Assembly (NCBI RefSeq): GCF_003143995.1
Contig: NZ_QFWG01000002.1
Location: 186,001-250,000, forward strand
Source of the DNA: Pseudoglutamicibacter cumminsii
Lineage (GTDB): Bacteria > Actinomycetota > Actinomycetes > Actinomycetales > Micrococcaceae
Reading direction: 5' to 3'
DNA length: 64,000 nt
Shown one piece after another: positions 18,046 through 26,814 of this stretch. The position numbers and the translations under genes were made by a program. The first letter of the stretch is position 1, and every line of letters starts with the position of its first letter. The notes under the pieces are model-generated. The model ran no database searches. It was not told the DNA's origin and worked only from the letters and a program-made list of their open reading frames with translations.

Positions 18046-18864
18046 ATGCGCTCTGTTGAATATAAGAAGCCTGCTGAGCTGAAGCGGATGGCCGATGCGG
18101 GCGTAGTTCTGCGTGAGGCTTTGGACGAGACGGTTGCAGCGGTGAAGCCCGGCGTTACGACTCTGGAACTGGACCAGGTGTTCCGTGGCGTGCTGGATCG
18201 GCACAGAGCGCAGAGTAACTTCTTGGGCTACCACGGTTTCCCGGCCACGATCTGCACTTCCGTCAATGACGAAGTTGTGCATGGCATCCCGGGGGAGAGG
18301 GTCCTCCAGGACGGAGACGTGTTGAAGATTGACGGCGGAGCCATCGTTGATGGATGGCACGCTGATTCTGCGCGGACGGTTTTGATTGGTGAGGTCTCGC
18401 CTGAGGATCAGCGTCTTTCCGACATCACACGTGAGGCGATGTGGGCTGGTATTGCGGCTGCGGCATCGGCTCGTTTTGTGGGTCAGATCGGTCAGGCGAT
18501 CGAGGCATCAGTGCTCGATCAGGGCGGCCATGACCTGGGAATCCTGGAGGATTACTGCGGCCACGGCATCGGTTCAGAGATGCACATGGCTCCGGACGTG
18601 TTGAACTATGCGGCGGATTACCGTGGCCCGCGCATCAAGCCTGGCATGGCGTTGGCGATTGAGCCGATGCTAGTGACCGGCGGCCTGGATACCAAGACGC
18701 TGGCAGATGACTGGACTGTTGTCACGACCGATGGTGGCCGTGCTTCTCAGTGGGAACATACGGTTTTGTTCCATCGTGGTGGCATTTGGGTTTCTACCGC
18801 CGAAGATGGCGGGGCGGCTGATCTTGCTCGTTACGGTGTAACTCCGACGCCGGTACAGGCCTAA
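18046..18864 (+). CDS. map: Type I methionine aminopeptidase
   Basis: The enzyme removes the initiator methionine from nascent proteins. Metal ligands can be placed in KIDGGAIVDGWHADSARTV (two Asp), YCGHGIGSEMHMAP (His), LAIEPML (Glu) and WEHTVLF (Glu). I chose ATG 18046 (MRSVEYKKPAEL), preceded by gcggaggagg at 10 nt, rather than the upstream in-frame start that would run into the adk terminator. The length is 272 residues. There is no SH3-like N-terminal zinc extension of the MetAP1c type. Confidence 0.96.
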   Translation: MRSVEYKKPAELKRMADAGVVLREALDETVAAVKPGVTTLELDQVFRGVLDRHRAQSNFLGYHGFPATICTSVNDEVVHGIPGERVLQDGDVLKIDGGAIVDGWHADSARTVLIGEVSPEDQRLSDITREAMWAGIAAAASARFVGQIGQAIEASVLDQGGHDLGILEDYCGHGIGSEMHMAPDVLNYAADYRGPRIKPGMALAIEPMLVTGGLDTKTLADDWTVVTTDGGRASQWEHTVLFHRGGIWVSTAEDGGAADLARYGVTPTPVQA

Positions 18865-18918
18865 CCTGGATGTTGGGTCGCCTCATTGCCACGCGAGGGC
18901 GATCCGCCTCACACGCAG

Positions 18919-19038
18919 TTGCTTGATTCTGTGATAGTGAGCTAAGATGGATAGCTGGTTGCTTTGCTACGCATTTAACGTTCAAAGTGGCCAGTCAATC
19001 ATCGCTATCTGTCAGCATCATACTGGTGATGTTGATAG
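18919..19038 (+). promoter_or_regulatory. Candidate infA promoter and structured leader
   Basis: TTGCTT (18919-18924) and TAAGAT (18943-18948) are 18 nt apart, followed by GGATAGC as in other r-protein promoters here. In the leader, CTATC (19005-19009) pairs with GATAG (19034-19038), and inside it AGCATCA (19014-19020) pairs with TGATGTT (19027-19033), one G-U. The infA site gcggagga follows at 19051. Confidence 0.5.
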
Positions 19039-19059
19039 GTTCGGACGTTAGCGGAGGAT

Positions 19060-19281
19060 ATGGGTAAGAAAGAAGGAGTCATCGAGCTGGAGGGCACCGT
19101 TACGGAGGCTCTACCAAACGCGATGTTCCGTGTTCGTTTGCAAAATGATCACGTAGTTCTGGCAACGATCTCTGGAAAGATGCGCCAGCACTACATCCGA
19201 ATTCTTCCCGAGGACCGCGTGGTCGTTGAACTGACCCCGTATGACCTCAACCGTGGACGGATTGTCTACCGCTACAAGTGA
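19060..19281 (+). CDS. infA: Translation initiation factor IF-1
   Basis: IF-1 occupies the A site of the 30S subunit during initiation. The 73-residue OB-fold protein starts [20 protein letters not shown], contains [20 protein letters not shown] and ends RGRIVYRYK. It has the usual neighbours rpmJ, rpsM, rpsK, rpoA and rplQ. The upstream leader is about 110 nt and folds into a hairpin. Confidence 0.97.
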   Translation: MGKKEGVIELEGTVTEALPNAMFRVRLQNDHVVLATISGKMRQHYIRILPEDRVVVELTPYDLNRGRIVYRYK

Positions 19282-19413
19282 TCTCTGAAGATCCAGTCAC
19301 GGCGTACCCTGCAGACGGGTCCGCCGTTGGTCTGTGTCTGAAGGGATGTTCGCGTCTGACGTGATGTTTGAAATCAAAAACTGATCAATCAGAAACGTAA
19401 GGACACAACCGAC

Positions 19414-19527
19414 GTGAAGGTCCATCCGAGCGTGAAGCCAATCTGCGACGACTGCCGCGTCATTCGTCGCCACGGCGTCGTTATGGTTATTTGCTCCAAC
19501 CCTCGCCACAAGCAGCGCCAGGGCTAA
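19414..19527 (+). CDS. rpmJ: 50S ribosomal protein L36, zinc-binding form
   Basis: This 37-residue gene is short but unambiguous: it starts [20 protein letters not shown] and ends [11 protein letters not shown]. The four zinc ligands of the C+ form are Cys11, Cys14, Cys27 and His32. The GTG start at 19414 follows gtaaggaca. Actinobacteria often also have a zinc-free L36 made under zinc starvation elsewhere in the genome; none is seen here. It lies 132 nt after infA and 163 nt before rpsM. Confidence 0.96.
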   Translation: MKVHPSVKPICDDCRVIRRHGVVMVICSNPRHKQRQG

Positions 19528-19580
19528 GCAAAGCAGCAGACGCACGGCACCACGCCACACATTGAAAATAAGCAGTACCG

Positions 19581-19667
19581 GGTAGCTCAGCTACCGTCTA
19601 CCCTCGGGCTACCAGGAGGCCGGGGCCGCATCGAAACGGTGCGGATGGTATTGCCGAACACCTCCTG
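19581..19667 (+). ncRNA. Structured leader of the rpsM-rpsK-rpoA-rplQ genes
   Basis: CAGGAGG (19613-19619) pairs with CCTCCTG (19661-19667). Inside it CCGCATCG (19626-19633) pairs with CGGTGCGG (19637-19644), one G-U, loop AAA. Just upstream GGTAGC (19581-19586) pairs with GCTACC (19590-19595), and GGGTAG (19580-19585) can instead pair with CTACCC (19598-19603). The rpsM site gtaaggaaga starts 7 nt after the last helix. In E. coli S4 represses the matching alpha operon; rpsD is absent here, so the ligand, if any, is open. Confidence 0.55.
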
Positions 19668-19690
19668 AACACAGTAAGGAAGAGACCACT

Positions 19691-20065
19691 ATGGCTCGTC
19701 TCGCCGGTGTTGATATTCCGCGCGATAAGCGCGCAATCATCGCACTCACCTACATCTATGGCGTGGGCAAGACCCGTGCCGCCGAGACCCTCGAAGCAAC
19801 GGGCATCGACCCAAACACGCGCATCAAGGATCTCAGCGACGATCAGCTCGTGAAGCTGCGCGACCACATCGAGGGCTCCTACACGGTTGAAGGTGACCTT
19901 CGCCGTGAGGTTGCAGCCGACATTCGCCGCAAGGTCGAAATCGGCTCCTACCAGGGTGTGCGTCACCGTCAGGGCCTCCCGGTCCACGGTCAGCGCACCA
20001 AGACCAACGCTCGCTCGCGCAAGGGTCCTAAGCAGACCGTTGCCGGTAAGAAGAAGGCTCGCTAA
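19691..20065 (+). CDS. rpsM: 30S ribosomal protein S13
   Basis: S13 forms inter-subunit bridges and touches the P-site tRNA. The 124-residue product begins [21 protein letters not shown] and carries the helix-two-turn-helix region [20 protein letters not shown]. The C-terminal signature [20 protein letters not shown] is complete, with a basic tail ending KKKAR. The ATG follows gtaaggaagaga. Confidence 0.97.
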   Translation: MARLAGVDIPRDKRAIIALTYIYGVGKTRAAETLEATGIDPNTRIKDLSDDQLVKLRDHIEGSYTVEGDLRREVAADIRRKVEIGSYQGVRHRQGLPVHGQRTKTNARSRKGPKQTVAGKKKAR

Positions 20066-20117
20066 TCCACGCGGTTAGCTCGCCCAACTTAGAGAAGACT
20101 TTCAGGTAGGAGTAAAA

Positions 20118-20525
20118 ATGCCCCCAAAGGGTCAGGCCACGAGCGCGGCACGTAAGCCGCGTCGCGTAGTCAAGAAGAATGTTGCGCAGGGTCATGCGCA
20201 CATCAAGTCCACGTTCAACAACACCATCGTTTCGATCACCGACCCAACCGGTGCTGTGATCTCCTGGGCCTCTTCGGGCCAGATGGGTTTCAAGGGCTCG
20301 CGCAAGTCGACCCCGTATGCTGCGCAGATGGCTGCCGAGAAGGCCGCTAAGGAAGCACAGCACCACGGCATGCGCAAGGTAGATGTTTTCGTGAAGGGCC
20401 CGGGTTCGGGCCGCGAAACCGCAATCCGTTCGCTTCAGGCTGCAGGCCTCGAGGTTGGCTCCATTCAGGACGTCACCCCGGTTGCACACAACGGCTGCCG
20501 CCCGCCGAAGCGTCGTCGCGTCTAG
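20118..20525 (+). CDS. rpsK: 30S ribosomal protein S11
   Basis: S11 lines the platform where the Shine-Dalgarno helix sits. The 135-residue product has [40 protein letters not shown] and the C-terminal [12 protein letters not shown]. The site is aggtaggagt. In many actinobacteria rpsD lies next; here the following gene is rpoA, after a 167-bp gap with hairpins. Confidence 0.97.
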   Translation: MPPKGQATSAARKPRRVVKKNVAQGHAHIKSTFNNTIVSITDPTGAVISWASSGQMGFKGSRKSTPYAAQMAAEKAAKEAQHHGMRKVDVFVKGPGSGRETAIRSLQAAGLEVGSIQDVTPVAHNGCRPPKRRRV

Positions 20526-20692
20526 TACGCGGGTTGCGCGCTGGACAACGCAATGCAGTACAAAATGTGTTGTGGAGTCCTGTCCCGGAAGATCCGATGT
20601 TCTTCCCCCGGAGTGGGGAACAACAGTTCCTCATTCACCCAGTCGCCATCTGCAGCGTCATATAGCGGACGCTCGCTGAAAGGACAACATCC
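20526..20692 (+). other. rpsK-rpoA intergenic region with two hairpins
   Basis: GGAAGA (20587-20592) pairs with TCTTCC (20601-20606), and GGAAC (20617-20621) with GTTCC (20626-20630). No T-run follows, so these are not clear terminators. There is no sign of a decayed rpsD gene. Confidence 0.4.
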
Positions 20693-21682
20693 GTGCTAAT
20701 TGCACAGCGCCCGACCCTGACCGAAGATCAGCTGTCTGAGACCCGTTCACGCTTCACCCTTGAGCCGCTTGAGCCAGGTTTTGGCTACACGATCGGTAAC
20801 TCTCTTCGCCGTACTCTGCTTTCGTCCATCCCGGGTGCCGCTGTAACCAGCGTGCGCATCGAGGGTGTTCTGCACGAGTTCACGACCGTTGAGGGTGTCA
20901 AGGAGGACGTCACTGAGATCGTTCTCAACGTGAAGCAACTCTCCGTTTCCTCTGAGCATGACGAACCAGTTGTTGCATACCTGCGCAAGCAGGGCCCTGG
21001 CGTTGTCACCGCTGGTGACATCTCCGCACCTGCTGGTGTTGAGATCCACAACCCAGAGCTTGAGATCGCAACGCTCAACGAAAACGGAAACTTCGATATG
21101 GAGCTCACCATTGAGCGCGGCCGCGGCTACGTGTCCGCCGCTCAGAACAAGCGTGAAGATTCCGAGATCGGCCGTATCCCGGTTGACTCGATCTACTCGC
21201 CTGTTCTCAAAGTGACGTTCCGTGTGGACGCAACCCGTGTTGAACAGCGCACTGACTTCGACAAGCTCGTTCTCGATGTTGAGACGAAGCCGTCGATGTC
21301 CCCGCGTGATGCTGTTGCTTCCGCCGGTGTGACCCTCGTTGGTCTGTTCGGCTTGGCACACGAGCTCAACACGGAATCCGAAGGCGTCGAGATCGGCCCA
21401 TCCCCAACGGATGAGCAGGCAGCAGCTGACATGGCTCTGCCGATTGAAGATCTTGAGCTTACGGTGCGTTCGTACAACTGCCTGAAGCGCGAGGGTGTCC
21501 ACACCGTAGGTGAGTTGGTAGCCCGCTCTGAGGCGGATCTCATGGACATCCGTAACTTCGGCGCAAAGTCGATTGACGAGGTCAAGTCCAAGCTCGACGA
21601 GCTGGGTCTTGCACTCAAGGATTCTCCAGCAGGATACGAAGCTCCTCTGGCGGATGACGACTACGAAACTGAAGAGTTCTGA
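20693..21682 (+). CDS. rpoA: RNA polymerase alpha subunit
   Basis: Alpha dimerises to start polymerase assembly, and its C-terminal domain contacts UP elements and activators. The 329-residue protein has the N-terminal signature [20 protein letters not shown], and the C-terminal domain contains [17 protein letters not shown] and [15 protein letters not shown] near residues 260-305. The acidic end (DDDYETEEF) is usual. The GTG start follows gaaaggacaacatcc. Confidence 0.98.
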   Translation: MLIAQRPTLTEDQLSETRSRFTLEPLEPGFGYTIGNSLRRTLLSSIPGAAVTSVRIEGVLHEFTTVEGVKEDVTEIVLNVKQLSVSSEHDEPVVAYLRKQGPGVVTAGDISAPAGVEIHNPELEIATLNENGNFDMELTIERGRGYVSAAQNKREDSEIGRIPVDSIYSPVLKVTFRVDATRVEQRTDFDKLVLDVETKPSMSPRDAVASAGVTLVGLFGLAHELNTESEGVEIGPSPTDEQAAADMALPIEDLELTVRSYNCLKREGVHTVGELVARSEADLMDIRNFGAKSIDEVKSKLDELGLALKDSPAGYEAPLADDDYETEEF

Positions 21683-21756
21683 GTTCGCTCTCTGAAGCGT
21701 CTCGCATGGTCTACCCGCGGTAACGGGCAGGACCTCACTCAAGGAGATTTACGACT

Positions 21757-22305
21757 ATGCCAACCCCAACCAAGGGCCCACGCCTCGGCGGTAGCCCGGC
21801 GCACCAGCGCCTCATCTTGTCCAACATGGCAGGTGAGCTTTTCACTCACGGCCGTTTGAAGACCACGCTGACCCGTGCAAAGCGTCTGCGTCCGTTCGCG
21901 GAGAAGCTGATCACGACTGCTAAGGCTGGCGACCTCAACGCTCGCCGCCGCGTACAGTCCGCGATCGCTCCACGTTCCGCAACGAACAAGAACGCTGTGT
22001 ACGAGCTGCTGACCAACATCGCTCCAGCTATGGCCGAGCGCAACGGTGGTTACACCCGTATCACCAAGATCGGTAACCGCTCCGGTGACAACGCGCCGAT
22101 GGCTGTTATCGAGCTCGTCATGGAGCCGGTTTCCCCTAAGCAGGCTGTTGTGAAGGAAGCTGAGAAGGCTACCGAGCAGGCTGCACCAGAGGTGGAGACC
22201 CAGGAGGATGCTCCAGCCAACGTTGCTGAGATGGATGAAGCCGCAACCCCGGTTGAAGACACCGAAGCTAAGGCTGAAGAAGCTGACGCGAAGGAAGACA
22301 AGTAA
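21757..22305 (+). CDS. rplQ: 50S ribosomal protein L17 with acidic tail
   Basis: L17 sits near the tunnel exit. The core ends at about residue 122 ([25 protein letters not shown]). A further 60 residues rich in Ala and Glu follow ([14 protein letters not shown], then [14 protein letters not shown]), making 182 residues against about 120-130 in E. coli. Such acidic tails are common in actinobacterial L17. The start has the site caaggagattt. A strong terminator ends the unit. Confidence 0.96.
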   Translation: MPTPTKGPRLGGSPAHQRLILSNMAGELFTHGRLKTTLTRAKRLRPFAEKLITTAKAGDLNARRRVQSAIAPRSATNKNAVYELLTNIAPAMAERNGGYTRITKIGNRSGDNAPMAVIELVMEPVSPKQAVVKEAEKATEQAAPEVETQEDAPANVAEMDEAATPVEDTEAKAEEADAKEDK

Positions 22306-22340
22306 GTCGTCCATCGTGAGCTGAGCATCGCTTAGACCAC

Positions 22341-22385
22341 ACGTAAGTCCCTGCACCGTTTTTGCGGTGCAGGGGCTTACGTTTT
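22341..22385 (+). terminator. Intrinsic terminator after rplQ
   Basis: CGTAAGTCCCTGCACCG (22342-22358) pairs with CGGTGCAGGGGCTTACG (22365-22381), one mismatch or bulge, followed by tttt. Confidence 0.92.
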
Positions 22386-22445
22386 AACGCCCAGACCTAT
22401 GTCTTTGGTGAAGAAACCCGTCGGCCTTTTCGAAAGATACTCCGT

Positions 22446-24461
22446 ATGAACGCGCTGTCCTCCACGAACGCCACAGGGTCTGTCGCTAGACAGAACCTCT
22501 ACCAACGCGGCCTCCATCAACGCGGCCTTCACCAACGCAGTCTCTACCCACGCTCGACTTTTCTGGTTCTTTTGCTGGCCCTGGTCTCGTTCGTATTGAC
22601 TGCTTGCTCGGTCGATATCTCGACTACGCAAAAGATGGATTCGACGGGTAAAGGCACCCGGACGATGACGGCGGTGGTAGAGGTCGAGGACGACGATGCC
22701 GCGAAACTCGATGCGAAAAAGGTCGAGAAATCTCTTAAGAAGGCCGCACCTAAGGGAACCAAGGTTACGAGCGTCAAGAAGAAGGGCGACAAGCTGACCA
22801 TCAAGGTCGAGATGTCCTTCAAAGACATTGACGAGTACAAAGAAGTTCTCAGCAACGCGCTCAAGGCCGGTGATCATAATGCAGATAGCCTTGAAGTCGA
22901 GTTCAGGGCGATCGAGGGGCCTCTGAGGGAGGATGTTCTACTTAAAGAGAACGCCTCTAGCAGGCAATTGCTTGACTGGATGAGCAAGGCACTCATCAAA
23001 GATACGTTGCTGACGAAGAAGGAACTCGAAAAGTTTCGCGTGGAAGATCGCGGAGGAACTCTAGACATTGGCAAAAGTTCTTTCAAGGATCCGCGGACCC
23101 CGTTCTTCGAGTCGAAGCGCATCGATCACGGATTTACGTCGATTCGGCCGTTGATTGAAATCAAACCCGAAGGGTATCGGGTTGCGGTCAGCTACGACAT
23201 GAACAATGTTGGCCGTGATCAAGAGAATGCACGCAGTAAGTGGATTGACTCTGTTATGCCTGAGGGCGCGGAGAAGGTCCGGACTGAGGACAAACGCGGG
23301 ATTCCAAGCCGTGCGACAGTCATAGTGAAGGATGTCAAAGACGAGAAGGAACTGGAATCGTTTCTAGCTCCGTTGCTTGGGGATAAAAACGTCAAATTCA
23401 CGGTAACCGAATCAGAGCATCCAGAGAACCCATTGGCGCGGATTAAGGAGTACAACCTGAGCGTTGACTGCAGTGAGACTTGTTCCAATGGGGAACAGCG
23501 AGCGTTGATTCCTTTTATCTCCGACCCCGACGCCACGTACCGGCGGTCGGGAATAAAGGAGTCGGAGGAAAACGAGCTAGGTTTCACTCAAGGGGCGGGG
23601 TTCCTTGTACTGGCCGAAGTATCTGGAGAGAAAAAGTTTCGAGCTGTTGCGGAGAAGTCTGAGAAGCTGTCCAGCTTTACGGCCTTGCTGAAGCCGGGCG
23701 CGGGCGATGCGGTTTCGTTTGAAGTCGAGGTTGGGGTAGCGCTAGCGCAACTGAACGCAGACGTAGAAGACATTGAAAAGAAACTTGCTCCGAGCGAAGG
23801 CTCGATCACCCCTGAGAAGCGGGGCGAAGAACAGATCTTTACCCTGAAGTGGGAAGGGTCTAACGCGGAAGAACTTGTTAGCAAAGTCAGGAAGAGCTTC
23901 GGTTCGTTCTCGATCACAGAAGAGAGTGAAGGTGCTCTATGGCAGACGACTAAGGGCACTGTGAAACTCAATCCATACACGGATCTGCACACCGACTTCG
24001 AAGCGACTCCACGGCTTAAGGTTGAACCTCCGGCCCTGTCCAGCCTGAGTGGCGATGTGCCAGACGAGGGGTACGATCTGAGGGGATCTACCGCCGAATA
24101 CAGCTATAGCGGCCCGACAACCGTAGGGTTTGTGGTCGCGGCCGCGATTATTGTGGTTGTCATCCTGCTCGTGCTGCTTGTCGTAGTTTTGCGCAAGAAA
24201 AAGGGCGCGAAGGCGAAGGGGACAGGGCAGCGAAGCGTGCAGGATCCTCCGGCATACGTGCAGGATCAAAACCACAGCCATGCGATGCACTGGCAGACTG
24301 GCAACTATTCTGCGCCGCCCGCACCCCCGGCTGGCGACGCCCCGCCGGGTCCTCCAATGCCACCAGCTGAAAACAGTCGAGATTTTGCTCCGCCTCCGCC
24401 AGAGCCGCAACCAGGTGACGACGACGCACCGCCGGCACCACCTGCCCCGCCCGAGAAGTAG
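22446..24461 (+). CDS. Large lipoprotein with C-terminal membrane anchor and proline-rich cytoplasmic tail
   Basis: I do not recognise this 671-residue protein by name. From ATG 22446 the N-terminus has a short repeat (YQRG-LHQRG-LHQRS-LYPRS), a hydrophobic signal (FLVLLLALVSFVLTAC) and a lipobox L-T-A-C. A lysine- and glutamate-rich extracytoplasmic body of about 500 residues follows, the first part of which resembles LppM-like lipoprotein domains. Near residue 560 is one transmembrane segment (VGFVVAAAIIVVVILLVLL) followed by RKKK, then a tail rich in PP pairs (SAPPAPPAGDAPPGPPMPP). It would thus be lipid-anchored outside and reach the cytoplasm at its other end. The codon choice looks more mixed than in its neighbours. 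It interrupts the usual rplQ-truA adjacency and has its own terminator. Confidence 0.8.
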   Translation: MNALSSTNATGSVARQNLYQRGLHQRGLHQRSLYPRSTFLVLLLALVSFVLTACSVDISTTQKMDSTGKGTRTMTAVVEVEDDDAAKLDAKKVEKSLKKAAPKGTKVTSVKKKGDKLTIKVEMSFKDIDEYKEVLSNALKAGDHNADSLEVEFRAIEGPLREDVLLKENASSRQLLDWMSKALIKDTLLTKKELEKFRVEDRGGTLDIGKSSFKDPRTPFFESKRIDHGFTSIRPLIEIKPEGYRVAVSYDMNNVGRDQENARSKWIDSVMPEGAEKVRTEDKRGIPSRATVIVKDVKDEKELESFLAPLLGDKNVKFTVTESEHPENPLARIKEYNLSVDCSETCSNGEQRALIPFISDPDATYRRSGIKESEENELGFTQGAGFLVLAEVSGEKKFRAVAEKSEKLSSFTALLKPGAGDAVSFEVEVGVALAQLNADVEDIEKKLAPSEGSITPEKRGEEQIFTLKWEGSNAEELVSKVRKSFGSFSITEESEGALWQTTKGTVKLNPYTDLHTDFEATPRLKVEPPALSSLSGDVPDEGYDLRGSTAEYSYSGPTTVGFVVAAAIIVVVILLVLLVVVLRKKKGAKAKGTGQRSVQDPPAYVQDQNHSHAMHWQTGNYSAPPAPPAGDAPPGPPMPPAENSRDFAPPPPEPQPGDDDAPPAPPAPPEK

Positions 24462-24474
24462 GCCCGAGAAGTAG
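24449..24474. repeat. 13-bp tandem duplication covering the lipoprotein stop codon
   Basis: GCCCGAGAAGTAG occurs at 24449-24461 and again at 24462-24474. The first copy ends exactly on the TAG stop. Confidence 0.9.
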
Positions 24475-24488
24475 CCGGCGCATGAACG

Positions 24489-24534
24489 CATAAGTGAGGC
24501 CCGCATCGTAGGTTCGATGCGGGGCTCACTTATG
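24489..24534 (+). terminator. Long hairpin after the lipoprotein gene
   Basis: Twenty bases (24489-24508) pair with 24515-24534 (ends CATAAGTGAG and CTCACTTATG) around a 6-nt loop, with at most one mismatch. No long T-run follows. Confidence 0.75.
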
Positions 24535-24578
24535 CTCTGGCATGTCTGGGTGGCGTGTGCGCGGCTAGGATGGGGCTG

Positions 24579-25430
24579 ATGGATATGCAACGGTTCGCGA
24601 TTCGGCTTTCGTATGACGGCACGCCTTTCAGCGGGTGGGCCCGGCAACCGAATCAGCCGAGTGTGCAGCAGGCTGTCGAAGAGGCGCTGTTCACGATCAC
24701 GCGAACGGATGTGCGGACGGTGGTCGCTGGCCGCACGGATGCGGGTGTGCATGCGATCGGGCAGATGATCCACTGCGATCTGGCGCCCGAAGCGATCGCG
24801 AAACTCACGGTGCGGGACAACGCGGCCCCTGTCGAGGAGACCCTGGTGCGTCGCCTCAACGCGGTGCTGTCCCGGACTACGGAGCAAGCTGTCATCATCG
24901 ACTCTGCCCGCGCGGTTCCTCCGGGCTTCGACGCGCGCTTCTCGGCGCTGCGCCGCCACTACCGTTACCTCATCGCTGACGGACCGCATCGCTGGAATCC
25001 GCTGCGCCGCCACGACGTCCTGTTCCACCCACGCGAACTGGACCCCGCCGCGATGGACGAGGCGGCGCAAGGGCTTCTGGGGCTCAACGATTTCTTGTCG
25101 TTCTGTAAGCCGCGCGAACACTCCTCGACGATCCGTGACCTCCAAGAGATCAGCGTGACGCGCTCGCCGGAGGGCTTCGTTGAAGCGCGGCTGAGCGCGG
25201 ACGCGTTTTGCCACCACATGGTGCGCACGATCGTCGGCGCGCTCATCAGCGTAGGCGAAGGTGCGCGCCCCGTGGACTGGCCTGCGCGGCGGCTGGGGGA
25301 GCGGGTGCGCGATGCGAACACCAAGATGGCCGCGGGGCACGCATTGGTCTTGATGGGCGTTGACTACCCGGATGACGACGCGGCATCGGCTCGCGCTGAA
25401 GCGACCCGTGCCCGCAGGGATCAGGAATAG
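24579..25430 (+). CDS. truA: tRNA pseudouridine(38-40) synthase
   Basis: TruA converts uridines 38-40 of the anticodon arm to pseudouridine. The catalytic Asp lies in VVAGRTDAGVHAIGQ near residue 52. LRRHYRYLIADGP, the FCK motif and HHMVRTIVGALISVGEG are also typical. I prefer ATG 24579: TAGGAT (24566-24571) lies 7 nt before it, which would make the message leaderless, as at other genes here. ATGs at 24570 and 24585 are alternatives. The length is 283 residues. It usually follows rplQ. Confidence 0.93.
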   Translation: MDMQRFAIRLSYDGTPFSGWARQPNQPSVQQAVEEALFTITRTDVRTVVAGRTDAGVHAIGQMIHCDLAPEAIAKLTVRDNAAPVEETLVRRLNAVLSRTTEQAVIIDSARAVPPGFDARFSALRRHYRYLIADGPHRWNPLRRHDVLFHPRELDPAAMDEAAQGLLGLNDFLSFCKPREHSSTIRDLQEISVTRSPEGFVEARLSADAFCHHMVRTIVGALISVGEGARPVDWPARRLGERVRDANTKMAAGHALVLMGVDYPDDDAASARAEATRARRDQE

Positions 25431-25505
25431 GTCGCCGGCTGAGCAGGCACAGTAGCGGTAAGCGAGCGCAGCAACGGTGGGCGAGGAGATGCTGGTCACC
25501 ATGAG

Positions 25506-25720
25506 TTGGTCATCGGCCGGAAGTTTAAGCTAGACTAGATAGCTGTTGCGCAGTGCGCTCTTGACACCACCTGTTTACGTGACGGTCCAGTTGCAGGACC
25601 TCTGGTCTGTGAACAGAGCAAGAGAGTAAGCGAACCGGCTACGGCCCTCACCCGTAGTGCGTGTGCGCCGGCGCATCATCCGCACGGCGGTGCGAACCCT
25701 GGTTACCTCACGACAACCAG
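25506..25720 (+). ncRNA. rplM promoter candidate and multi-hairpin leader
   Basis: TAGACT (25531-25536) followed by AGATAGC is the -10 candidate; the -35 is weak (TTGGTC, 25506-25511). Downstream are GGTCC/GGACC (25584-25600), TCTG/CAGA (25606-25617), CTACGG/CCGTAG (25639-25657), CGCAC/GTGCG (25681-25694) and CTGGTT/AACCAG (25699-25720). An L13 leader is known in Firmicutes; whether this is related is untested. The 334-bp gap holds no supported gene. Confidence 0.5.
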
Positions 25721-25764
25721 ATCGAGACCGTCTGACCAGTATTCAACCGAAGGCAAAAAGAACA

Positions 25765-26208
25765 GTGCGTACGTACTCTCCTAAGGCCGAAAACGTCGAG
25801 CGCGATTGGTACATCATCGACGCTGAGGACGTTGTTTTGGGCCGCCTCGCAAGCCAGGCCGCAACCCTGCTGCGCGGTAAGCACAAGCCGACTTTCGCCC
25901 CACACAATGACCAGGGCGACTACGTCATCATCATCAACGCTGAGAAGGTTGCCCTCACCGGCGCCAAGCTCGAACAGAAGCGCGCATACCGTCACACCGG
26001 TTTCCCGGGCGGTCTGCGCTCCACCAACTACGCTGAGCTTCTGGAGAAGAACCCGACGCTCGCAGTGGAGAAGGCTGTCAAGGGCATGCTGCCTCACACC
26101 CGCCTGGGTAAGCAGCAGCTGACCAAGCTGAAGGTGTACCGCGGTGCAGAGCACCCACACGCCGCTCAGCAGCCTAAGACCTTCGAAATCACGCAGGTCT
26201 CCCAGTAA
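25765..26208 (+). CDS. rplM: 50S ribosomal protein L13
   Basis: L13 is an early-assembly protein. From the GTG at 25765 the product (147 residues) begins [21 protein letters not shown], and contains [19 protein letters not shown] and the signature [20 protein letters not shown]. The longer in-frame start at 25657 lies in the structured leader and is rejected. rpsI follows after 42 nt. Confidence 0.97.
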   Translation: MRTYSPKAENVERDWYIIDAEDVVLGRLASQAATLLRGKHKPTFAPHNDQGDYVIIINAEKVALTGAKLEQKRAYRHTGFPGGLRSTNYAELLEKNPTLAVEKAVKGMLPHTRLGKQQLTKLKVYRGAEHPHAAQQPKTFEITQVSQ

Positions 26209-26250
26209 CACTGGGCCACCCGATAACGGATATCTTCTAAGGAGACTAAA

Positions 26251-26742
26251 GTGGCTCAGAACGAAGAGCTCACCGAGGGCCAGGTTCCCTCGACTTACAC
26301 GACTGAATCCGCTCCGGTCGCTGAAGCAACCGAAGCAACCCCACGCAACCTGACCGTTGCTGGCTCCGCTGTTGGCCGCCGTAAGCGCGCGATCGCTCGC
26401 GTTCGCGTTGTTCCAGGCTCCGGCAAGTGGACCCTCAACGGCCGTGAACTCGCCGAGTACTTCCCGAACAAGCTGCACCAGCAGGAAGTGAACGATCCGT
26501 TCACCGTTCTGGAGCTCGAAGGCGCTTACGATGTGATCGCTCGCATCCACGGCGGTGGCCCATCCGGCCAGGCCGGTGCTCTGCGCCTCGGTATCGCTCG
26601 CGCGCTCAACGAGATCGACCGCGAGAACAACCGTCCAGCGCTGAAGAAGGCTGGCTTCCTGACCCGTGACGCTCGCGTCATCGAGTCGAAGAAGGCTGGT
26701 CTCAAGAAGGCACGCAAGGCTCCACAGTACTCGAAGCGTTAA
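26251..26742 (+). CDS. rpsI: 30S ribosomal protein S9
   Basis: The S9 C-terminal tail touches the P-site anticodon loop; here it ends [12 protein letters not shown] with the conserved terminal arginine. The core includes [19 protein letters not shown] and [20 protein letters not shown]. The N-terminal 40 residues are an acidic, Ala/Thr-rich extension typical of actinobacteria. The GTG start follows taaggagacta. It forms a two-gene unit with rplM that ends at a terminator. Confidence 0.97.
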   Translation: MAQNEELTEGQVPSTYTTESAPVAEATEATPRNLTVAGSAVGRRKRAIARVRVVPGSGKWTLNGRELAEYFPNKLHQQEVNDPFTVLELEGAYDVIARIHGGGPSGQAGALRLGIARALNEIDRENNRPALKKAGFLTRDARVIESKKAGLKKARKAPQYSKR

Positions 26743-26772
26743 TTTCGCTCGGCTCCTACATGGAGCGTGCAT

Positions 26773-26814
26773 ACGGGTGGCTCGTCCCTTTCGGGGGCGG
26801 GCCACCCGTCGTTT
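26773..26814 (+). terminator. Terminator after rpsI
   Basis: ACGGGTGGC (26773-26781) pairs with GCCACCCGT (26801-26809), with further G-C pairing inside, followed by cgtttaa. Confidence 0.8.

Noticed and set aside
19580-19603. A tRNA-like GGGTAGCTCAG motif before rpsM.
   Set aside because: It resembles a tRNA D-arm, but no acceptor stem, anticodon arm or T-arm (GTTCGA) can be placed around it. The bases are better explained by the leader hairpin.
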